DNA from: Tomocerus qinae
Lineage: Eukaryota; Arthropoda; Collembola; Entomobryomorpha; Tomoceridae
Reading direction: 5' to 3'
DNA: 64,000 nt
Assembly (NCBI GenBank): GCA_020055645.1
Contig: CM034547.1
Location: forward strand, 6,138,001-6,202,000
Positions 24,619 to 33,800 of this stretch are shown here, in pieces (positions within the stretch are counted from its first letter, which is position 1; each line of letters opens with the position of its first letter). Under the pieces are notes generated by a model. That model saw nothing but the letters and a program-made list of their open reading frames with translations. It did no database searches and had not been told where the DNA came from. Both the position numbers and the translations under genes were made by a program.

Positions 24619-26715
24619 TTCCATTGCTAGCAGTTTCTACTAGTCTCAAATTCCCTCAAGAAGCCCGGGGAAACGATTATGGCAATGATGATTTGGGAAA
24701 AACTGAGAACCCGACAGTGAATGATAACGACAATTTGGTGTGCGTTGACGATTATGAAAAGGCTGCAGCTAAAGTCCTGAACCAAAATGCTCTAGTTTAT
24801 TTCAGAAGTGGCGGAGATGATGAGATTACTTTGAGAGATAGTTCGTCAGCTTTTAAAAAGTACGTTTTTATCAATTAGTCGGCCCAATCTCAAACTTTTG
24901 TTTTTCTTATGCAAAAGGGTACCATATTAATGTAATTACTTATTCTGTAGAATAATAATGCGTCCACGATTTCTAGTGGATGTGACACATCGAACAACAT
25001 CAACGATGATTTTAAACAAGCCTGTTTCTTTCCCTCTTGGAATTTCCCCAACTGCGATGCAAAAATTAGCAACGCCTGAAGGAGAAATGGCTAATGCTCG
25101 AGGTTTTATAAATTATACTCTGATATTATTGCTTCCAGGTTTTATTTTATTTTATTTGTCTTGCAATGATTTAAAGCTGCCGCTGCTGCTGGTACAATTT
25201 ATATTCTATCGACTTTGTCGACGACTAGTTTAGAAGATGTAATGGCTGCCGCTCCAGGAGGAAGAAAATGGTTTCAACTCTATGTTTACAAAAATAGGTT
25301 AGTGCTTATCTTTACTCTACATAAACGCAAAGTGGGACATGCGCATGGAATTCTTTCACTATCTTGAATAAATGTTTGTATATATGTCCGTAATATTTTT
25401 TAATTAATGAGCAAGGACTTGACTAAGTAATGAGTCCAATCAACGGTCTATGAAATTCGGGCCAATGGGCAGTCGCTAGAAATTAACTGATTTCAACATT
25501 TTCTAGCACACTTTATGTGCTAGGATTCAACTAGTATCTTCATAAATCTGTCCTACGCAAATTAATTTATCCATCGAATTAATAAGAATTTTTCAAACAG
25601 AACTTTATCGGAGAGTTTAGTGCGACGAGCTGAAGCTGCAGGCTACGAGGCTATTGTGGTCACTGTCGACGCACCTCTTTTTGGCAAACGAAGGGACAAT
25701 CTTCGTTATAAATTTTATTTACCTTCCCATTTGAGGTTTGTATATATTTTGTTAATTATTTTATTTATAAGTTGTACTAATTTTAATAAATATTATTATA
25801 TCTGTACTTGAAAAGCCTAGCGAATTTCGATTCTCGAATTGGCTCCGTTGTAGGAAATTCAGATGGAGGTTCCGGACTAGACCAACTTAATAAGCTAATC
25901 GACCCGAGTCTCAACTGGGACTCTATCACATGGTTGAAAAGGTTGATTGTTATTTGAAAACTAAATATGTTTAAAAGTTCTGATATAATTAATGACTTGC
26001 TTTGATTTATATTGGATAGAGTTACACGTTTGCCTATCTACCTAAAAGGGATATTAACCCCCGAAGATGCAGACCTTGCCATAAAATATGGTGCTGATGG
26101 TATTATCGTTTCTAACCATGGAGGTCGTCAACTAGACACCGTTTTAGCTCCCGTAAGAAAGTTTATTGAAAACTATTAATAAATTCTGGATGTGAACTTA
26201 AATGAAAATGTTTGATAAATTCTATGCCAAATTGGACTATTTTGTTTGTATTTTTAAAGATTGATGCTCTTCCAGATATAGTCCGCAGGGTCGCTGGCAG
26301 ATGTGATGTCTTCCTTGATGGCGGAATAAGAACGGGCTCGGACATTTTTAAAGCTGTGGCTTATGGAGCGAAAATGGTTTGTGACATTCCATTTTAAGGT
26401 TTTAATTTAATGTACAATCTTTAAAATGTTAAATATTGAAATAAAATTTTGAAAAGGCTTTCACGGGTCGTCCACTTCTATGGGGATTAGCTGTTGAGGG
26501 GGAAGAAGGAGCCAAAAAAGTTCTTGACATTTTGAAGGATGAGTTTAACTTGACAATGGCACTTTCAGGTATGGAAAAACACATGATCAGTGCACATTTA
26601 TTTTATTAAAAAAATTGAAAATTCTTGTTGTTGGTGTATAGGTGTCCAAAGAGTTTCTGACATTACAGAACAGTTCGTAACAAGGAGGCCTTCCCAGATG
26701 ACATTGCTCTACTAA
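24619..26715 (+). CDS. FMN-dependent 2-hydroxyacid oxidase A (first coding exon not located)
   Basis: Glycolate/lactate oxidase family (HAO-like): oxidises 2-hydroxy acids to 2-oxo acids with O2, giving H2O2, using FMN in a TIM barrel. Exons found: 24619-24859, 24951-25102, 25177-25297, 25601-25735, 25816-25941, 26020-26152, 26260-26376, 26457-26568, 26642-26715; all phases agree. Motifs in order: [92 protein letters not shown]; the catalytic His/Arg motif [45 protein letters not shown]. The first exon listed opens in phase 1 right after an acceptor, so an upstream coding exon must supply the start. The C-terminus (MTLLY) lacks an SKL-type peroxisomal signal. Confidence 0.88.
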
Positions 26716-27155
26716 AATAGTTAATATTCAAGATTCATGACGTCATTTTTAAATATTTTTTATCGATTTTAATTTTGTTATGCAAGTCAATGACTTTTAC
26801 TAATCAATGAGTGTAGAAGATTAATTCGCCGATTTATTTATCGTCATTGGTGTGATTACTCCTAGAACATGAAGTTTAAATGTTACTGTATGAAAATAAA
26901 AATTAAATTAAGAAACTAAAATATAATACAATTTAATGCCTACTCAGATGTGTTCAATATTATTTATTTATTTTTTCTTTGTATCATTTATTTGACAATT
27001 TTTTCCAACCATGGACCATAATACTACTTGCACGTGTGTGCAAACTAGAAAATACACTTAAGTACAATTAGGTGAGTATATAACGGGATTGAGTTCCATC
27101 ATAGCATTTTTAGATAAATGAAGTAGCCATGAAATAATTAGTATTTAGAAATACA
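26716..27155. other. Spacer between oxidase A and the NHL cassette
   Basis: AT-rich, including probable 3' UTR of oxidase A (AATAAA-like sequence near 26896). No gene was seen. Ends where the left inverted repeat begins. Confidence 0.55.
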
Positions 27156-27339
27156 AGTTTCCTAATCCCTTTTAATCCTCCAGTGAGTGAAGAAACGCCC
27201 TTTCAACTAATTAGGTACACTGGACGGAGAAAGAAGGGGAGTTTCTGGAAGTGAAAGGCTGCGTGGGCCCTGAGCAGACGTGCAGTCTCTCGCAGTCCAC
27301 TAATCCAGCTTACCCTGGAATATCTAATTCTGGAACTGC
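27156..27339 (+). repeat. Left arm of inverted repeat flanking the NHL gene
   Basis: About 184 bp whose reverse complement recurs at 29623-29800 with roughly 80% identity by eye, including identical blocks such as agtttcctaatccctt, gaaggggagtttctgga, gcagacgtgcagtctctc and ggaatatctaattctgga. It lies directly upstream of the promoter of the filamin-NHL gene. No target-site duplication was evident at the outer ends. Confidence 0.85.
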
Positions 27340-27440
27340 CATGCAGCTTGGAACTGGAATGCTACAGACGGAGAGGGGGCGTTTTCCTGAATACAAACAA
27401 ACAGTACTTTCTGAGTGTAGACAGAGGCCCTTCGCTTCCA

Positions 27441-27472
27441 TATAAAAGGGCCTCCAGTCCCTTCAGTCTTCA
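27441..27472 (+). promoter_or_regulatory. Probable TATA box and initiator of the NHL gene
   Basis: TATAAAAG at 27441-27448 in a locally GC-richer region is followed by TCAGTC (27463-27468) and TCATAG about 30 bp downstream of the TATA start, which fit an arthropod initiator. A 5' untranslated exon would run from here to a donor (TTCGGTAAGC, near 27580) and splice to the acceptor TTTACAG just before the ATG at 27692. Confidence 0.6.
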
Positions 27473-27691
27473 TAGCAATTTTTGCTCTTCCTCAAACCAC
27501 ATCTCTCCTCCAAACTCTGAACCTTCATCTAAAACCCTTAATTAACTTCTACTTTTGTCCGAGACTTGCCTAGAATATTTCGGTAAGCTAATTTCAAATT
27601 TTTATGAAGTTGATTTAAATTATTTATTTTACAGGTATTTATTTTATTTATTTCATTTATTTATGATTTTTTTTCTATTGTTTATTTACAG

Positions 27692-29219
27692 ATGGAGACA
27701 ATTGTTGAGCGACCCAACAGTTTGGAAGGCGAGATGAGTTTCTTTGCGCTACCATCGGATCTTTTTGAAGATGGACTGGATAGTGTTGGATACTCGACGG
27801 CTTTAGCCGAGGAGGAGGAAGGGACTTGCCCTGCGGATCTTCTGCCGATGTTCGCCTTCAGTGAAGAGGAGGTCTGTCTGGAGCTGAAGAGCGGGGATCT
27901 GGAGCATTTCAAGGACCAGCCCTGCGAATTCTGGATGGATGGAACGGACTTGGAGAAGCTTGACCTGAAGACCTTGGACTGCTACGTAATCAGCCCTTCA
28001 AGTTTCCGGTATCCTGTCCAGCTGGAACTGAGGAACGACTTGTCTCGGGTTTCCTGTGTCTATCGACCTCTGGAGTGCGGACCCCACACGGCTTTCCTCG
28101 TCATTGGGGACCGAATCCAGTCTTCGCTGTCCTTCGACGTATCCAGAAACTACTCGGTTCTTCTGCCTGTCGTCTCTCTGGATGTTGAAGTCGACGAATC
28201 CACTGGGCAACTCATTAAGCGTAAACCCTGGGGAATCGCCACCAACAGCAAAACCGAACAGGTAAAACTTAATCTTTATTTAATTTATTGAAACTAGTTA
28301 GAATATTTATTTTGGCATTGTTTAAGTATTTCAAAGAAAGGAATTAATATTTGATTTTTTTGTTGATCACAGTTGGGGATCTGCGACCGAGAGAAGCACG
28401 AGGTTCTAATCTTCCGTCCAGATGGAGATTTCGATTTCCGGTTTGGTTCGCATGGAGCTGATGATGGCGAGTTCAACCGACCGATCGCGATGGCCTTTGA
28501 CTGTGTTGGAGATCGTATTCTGGTGGCGGACAAGGACAACCATCGAATTCAGATATTCACTTCCACCGGAGAATTCCTTTCTTCGTTCGGGAGTCGGGGA
28601 AGTCGTGTGGGGCAATTCAGATTCCCGTGGGGTGTCGCCGTGTCTAAGGATGGAGAGCTGATCGCGGTGGCCGACTCCAGAAACGCTAGGGTCCAGTTCT
28701 TCGACTCGACCGGCCGATTCATCTGTCAACACCGCGGAGAGTTCAAGTACCCGAGAGGAGTCGCCTTCGACAACACAGGTAACTAGTTTTGGTTTCGTAT
28801 TTTTATATTTTTGATAGTATTTTTGTATTTTTAGTGATAGTATTTTTTTACCTTTTCCTTTTTTGTCATTGAATTGCATAAATCTAATCGATGTAAATAT
28901 TTTAGGAAGCAATTTATTCGTGACGGACTTCAACCTGCACTGCATCTTCAAGATAGACGTGAGAACGGGGAGAACGGCGCTCCTGGTGGACAACACTCTT
29001 CTTCGGCGCCCATCGGGACTCGACGTGGATATTTGCGGAAACGTTATCGTCTGCGACTCAAGGAACAACTCGGTCAAGGTCTTCAACCCGTCTTCTGGAA
29101 AACTTCTTCACGTCATCCACTCTGTTGGCAGCCTTGTCGACCTCCCTTTGGATATTTCCGTCATGCGTGCTGGATATCTCGCCCTTCTCGACCTCAACGG
29201 ACGTGTCAAGATCTTCTAG
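27692..29219 (+). CDS. Filamin-NHL repeat protein (TRIM71/LIN-41/Wech-like, without RING)
   Basis: Three coding exons: 27692-28261, 28373-28778, 28906-29219, 429 aa. The N-terminal 65 residues are acidic and low in complexity. Residues about 75-175 resemble the filamin/ABP280 Ig domain that precedes NHL repeats in LIN-41-type proteins (ELRNDLSRVSCVYRPLECGP, then HTAFLVIGDRIQ). From about 185 a chain of NHL blades follows: KPWGIATN, FRFGSHGADDGEFNRPIAMA, DKDNHRIQIFTSTGEF, VGQFRFPWGVAVSKDGE, ADSRNARVQFFDSTGRF, YPRGVAFDNTGSNLFVTDFN, RRPSGLDVDICGNVIVCDSR, NNSVKVFNPSSGKLL. These propellers usually bind RNA in post-transcriptional repressors. RING, B-box and coiled coil are absent, so ubiquitin-ligase activity is unlikely. 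The coding sequence is markedly GC-richer than its surroundings. AATAAA at 29362-29367. Confidence 0.85.
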
Positions 29220-29622
29220 CCCACACTCCCTTCCATCTCGATGCCCACATATAGTTGTTCCCTTTTTCTTGTCTACTTTTATTATGTGTTTGACTTTTTT
29301 GTGAATACCATTTTGCATTTTTTTTGTACATTTTGTATGTAATAGTTTTGCCAACGTTGTAAATAAATGACAATTCTGTTTTTCAAGAAATCGACCTTTT
29401 ATAAACTCTTTGCTTATTTATTCATATTATTAATATATTTTCAGGCTTATAGACAGTCGTTTTAAAATTATTACATTTTTAGGCATCGTGCATCTTTCTT
29501 AGAGAGTTCACAGACTTCATCATTTTTCAATTGCATCATAACATACCAGCAATATAAACAGCTTGGTATCTAGAAAAACACTAGAAAAACTCTGTACCAA
29601 TTCATTTAAATTTCTAAGCTCT
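29220..29622. other. 3' UTR and spacer of the NHL gene
   Basis: T-rich 3' UTR with AATAAA at 29362-29367; no other feature before the right inverted repeat. Confidence 0.6.
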
Positions 29623-29800
29623 GCAGTTCCAGAATTAGATATTCCAGGTTACGCTAGATTTGTGGACTGTGAGAGACTGCACGTCTGCATATGGCTCATT
29701 CAGCCTTTCACTTCCAGAAACTCCCCTTCTTTTTTATCCAATGCAACCCCTGGAAAAGGGCGTTTCTTGCCACTGAAGGATTAGAAGGGATTAGGAAACT
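29623..29800 (-). repeat. Right arm of inverted repeat flanking the NHL gene
   Basis: Reverse-complement partner of 27156-27339 (see there). The arms enclose about 2.3 kb that contain the whole NHL gene including its promoter and polyadenylation signal. Confidence 0.85.
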
Positions 29801-30897
29801 AAACATTGTACAAAATTGCAATACGATATTTATTTTATCTATCTTATATGTAAGTAAACATAATTTTATGTAGACCAAAGCAAAAGAATCCGTTCAGTTT
29901 GACATAATTAAAATCATATCATATTAGAAGCAACGGAGTAAATTACACATTTATCATAATTGAGTATTTTCTAAATTTTCTTGCCTTGATTGATGTTACG
30001 GATTGCGCAATTACTACATTACTTGTGTTATAATTGGGCTTATGAGTTCGTTGCGTTGAGTGAACTGTCTGTCAATGGAGTATAATAAAATGTGTGCATC
30101 AAAATAATTTCTATATACGCTGTACAGAATTATGCAATATTATGTACATCCTTGCTTTGCTATTCCATGCATATAACTCTGAAATAAGAAATTAACTCTT
30201 TATTATTACACTATACGATTGTCTGCTACTGCTAATTTATTATTGTCACTTTTCATACCTGCTGGTATGCAAATCAGCAATGAATGCAAATTGCGACGTG
30301 GCAAGGAGGCTAGCAGTGAGCAGTGATCCAAAACATAATTATCGTAGACCAGTGCGTATATTTTTTTCTGATGGCTTTTGGGAATGCATAATTTCAAGAC
30401 TATTCATATTATTGGTGGTGGTCTAGATAAATGTCAAACAATATAGCGTCAGGGTCATATCAATAACAATTTTCATTGAACTTTTTTATTTTTTTGGAAC
30501 ACCGCATTATTGCACACCATGTACACCAATTATCCAACACAACATAATCATAATATGATAATAAATTATGATACATTATTATTATTGGACTCAACTCAAC
30601 GCCAAACTCCAAACTCAATTTCTCTCCAACAGTTATCTTCATTTCCAGTTAAAAGTGAAGTCAACATTGTCGGCTTTCCACTGTTGGATCTTGGATGTGT
30701 TGTGTAGTCGCATAGTCGCATCTGAGATATTATTATGTAAAAAGCAGAAAATTTGTAATATATCATTCAGAATCATAAGAAAAACGAAAAGTTATTCACT
30801 TTAAAAATTACAAAGTCTAATTTTTCTGTTTTCGTCTCAAGTTTTTTCAAAACATTTTGGTTTCATTTCTGAACGAAAGATTTCAGAAAACGGAAAT
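29801..30897. other. Intergenic region upstream of oxidase B
   Basis: AT-rich; only short, uncharacteristic open frames. No repeat or RNA gene was recognised. Confidence 0.55.
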
Positions 30898-33800
30898 ATG
30901 CAGAAGCTGTTGACGATACTGACGGTCATTGCAACTTGTAAGTTTTCTTTCATAGGGACATCGTCATTTTTTAAAAGAACCACTTTAGACGTGTCGGTAC
31001 TCGCACGGTCACCTTCAATTCAAGGTGCCATTTATCTACAATTTGAATCTGAATTATTATTAGGGTGGGGCGCCGGCCGCCCGCCCCACCCCTCCCTATT
31101 TTCAAGGTCGGGGTTTTTGAAAATAATGTAAAACATAAACGTAAATGTGATGTATTTTTTAATAAATGGAGGATTGTAAAGAATGATGAAAATATCTTCC
31201 AAGTTCATAGCCTATGCTATTTATTTAGGGATGCCGTTGGACGCTTCTCTGTGGGGCCGTGTAACAACAACGATGAGCACCACCACAATGTCAACACCGC
31301 AAAATGACGGTGTAAATAAAAGTGCACTAGTGTGTCTGGATGATTATGAGATAGCAGCATCTAGGATTCTTGATGCTAATGCTTGGGGATACTACAGCAG
31401 TGCAGCTGATGAAGAAATCACCTTGAGGGACAACAAACTGGGATACAAAAGGTGTCAAGCCACTGAAATCCTTCAAATGTACCGATAATTTAATTCTTCC
31501 TATTCTTTTTTAGAATTACCATACTTCCCCGAATGCTGGTTGATGTATCTCAGCGGGATTTATCTACAACCATTTTAGGAAAGACCGTACAATTTCCTAT
31601 TGGTGTATCACCGACAGCTTATCAAAAATTAGCCACTCCCGAAGGAGAAATGGCCAATGCTCGAGGTAAAACTGTTTTGGCACTAAACATTACATATTAT
31701 AAGTATAAATACTTCAATCCGCCTATTTCAAAATTTTTTCTTTAACCCTTTAGGCTGGCTCGGGTACTTTAGTTCCCAGCAAAATTGATTGCTATGAAAC
31801 GGACTGGGAAGTATAGTTCCCAGAAAAGGTCATATCGTTATGACGGCCTGGGGACTATACTTCCCAGAATAATATTTTCGTTACTATGGGTTGGGAACTT
31901 TAATACCCATCACTGGCAGCATCCTTACTACGGACTGGGAACTATAGTTCCCAGTCAAAGATAAAATTAGAATTTCGTGGTAAAAAATCATTATCTGTCC
32001 AATTAACTTTTAATTATCACCAAATAAATTTCGAAAATGTCCCAGCAAAGACAAAGAAAACGACGCGACGGATCGGGTTTGTTTGATGACTCAGTCAGAA
32101 AGGTCAAGCTCAAAATAAATCAGTGGTCAATCTACAAAGACTAAAAATGCAGAATCTATTAGATAAGTGCATGGATGTGTTTATCGAATTTATACTGCTT
32201 GTAAAATATACGAAGGCGAGGAATTATTAAAAGAGCTTGTCCCTAAAAATTTGGGTACGGTGGTGCCATTGTTATAGAATTAAGAGTCCAGTTCCTTTAC
32301 ATTTGGAAATCTCTGATGACTATCAAAATACATGTAAAAATTGTTTTACAACTCTTGGAATTCTGTCGAAAGTTCTTACCCGATTTTCTTGTGTGGCACA
32401 TTTTTGGAATCCTGAATATATTGTGAACCACCCCATTGTACAAAATATACGATATTTAAATTTTCTAGCAGATTTTGTCGCTTACAAAATTATAATCGCA
32501 TAAGATATATTAATGAGTAAACATATCGTATATTTTGTACAATGAGGGGGTGTACAATATATCCAGGATTCCAAAAATGTGCCACACAAGAAAATCGGGT
32601 AAGAACTTTAGACAGAATTCCAAGAGTTGTAAAACAATTTTTACATGTATTTTGATAGTCATCAGAGATTTCCAAATGTAAAGGAACTGGACTCTTAACT
32701 GAAAAATATTTTATGAATAACCATACGGTTTACACTGACAATTTTTTCAATCCCCTAAACCTTGAATTGGCTTGCAGCAAAACGCTGGAACTTTATAATC
32801 GAACTAGAAAAAGCCAGTCCTACGGACGGGAAATTATCAACACTACCCACTCCTAAAAGTACCAAATCCAATCATTTTACCAAAAAGTGAAATCTTTTCT
32901 AAGGTTGCTATTTAAAGTCCTTTTATCATCCGCGCAGCATTTGGTTTAATTTCGAAATATTGTAATTATTCTTGCGCCTGCGTACTTACACGAAGTTCAT
33001 CTTTTACATTAAAACATTATCACGGAGATTTTTCATTGCGCAGCTCCACTTTAAGATTATCTTAGGGGTATGATAGGAAAAATCCCCCCACGAAACTCGA
33101 GAAAAATTACAATGTGGAGGTGTCCACCCTTTTACGAGCCATACGAGCAACGGGGTAGTCATCGATGGAAAGATAAAAAGGTCGTGACCATCTCTACTAG
33201 AGAAGAGCACGCTCGGAATGACCGAAACTTTACCTTACCAAAGAACGGAGCAATAAATAAAACCTTTAGACTAGAACACAACGATAAAGCTCGAGGAATT
33301 GATTTAGCTGACATGCAAATGCATGATTAATTATTATGAAATCATTTGAAAGACAATAAGTTTGGTTTTCAGTATTCAATTCTTTTGTAATTCGTCGGTC
33401 AATTCGAGGAAAGATTGATCTCCTCTCTCAATTTTCTGTCATAATATCCTTAGCTAAATGTGAATTGCATTAATGTACTGTATTAATATAATATTGTTCA
33501 TGATCAATAGAATTTTAAATGTTACAATACTAAAATATTAAATTGTTATTGAGAGCTGACATTTGACAACTAAGATTAGATTATAATATCCAGGAAAAAC
33601 CGCCCGCTTTGGGAAACCTAGTATTTAAATATGTCATACGGTTTGGGTAGAGATCGTTTGTGTTAGTTGCCCATTATAAGTTCCAATAACTTATTAAAGA
33701 TACCCATAGTAACGTTAAAAAAATTAAATTCCCTGCCCAGCTGAAAGGGTTAATATCAGGAAGATATGTTAAACTATCATGAATTATCGGTGACAGGATA

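Larger units (their letters stand above)
31746..33749 (+). mobile_element. Decayed piggyBac DNA transposon in oxidase B intron 3
   Basis: A 2004-bp element flanked by TTAA on both sides (31742-31745 and 33750-33753), the piggyBac target duplication. Ends CCCTTTAGGCTGG and CCAGCTGAAAGGG are inverted repeats matching at 11 of 13 positions. Transposase remnants on the plus strand: [17 protein letters not shown] (about 32190-32235), [15 protein letters not shown] and [17 protein letters not shown] with a DDE-type Asp (about 32255-32790, interrupted by the fold-back insertion), and [17 protein letters not shown] (about 33275-33330). Most of the N-terminal transposase is missing, and at least one frame break lies near 32250 besides the nested insertion, so it is not autonomous. 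Inverted internal motif GTTACTATGGGT recurs near both ends. Confidence 0.88.

Noticed and set aside
24624-24626. TTG as start of oxidase A
   Set aside because: It sits five bases after a splice acceptor, and paralogue B shows a separate upstream leader exon in the same phase.
28406-29086. 226-codon minus-strand frame over the NHL gene
   Set aside because: Runs through introns and exons of the NHL gene without family features; a GC-driven shadow.
32237-32675. Two near-identical peptides on opposite strands as transposase exons
   Set aside because: They are translations of the two arms of the fold-back element, not transposase.
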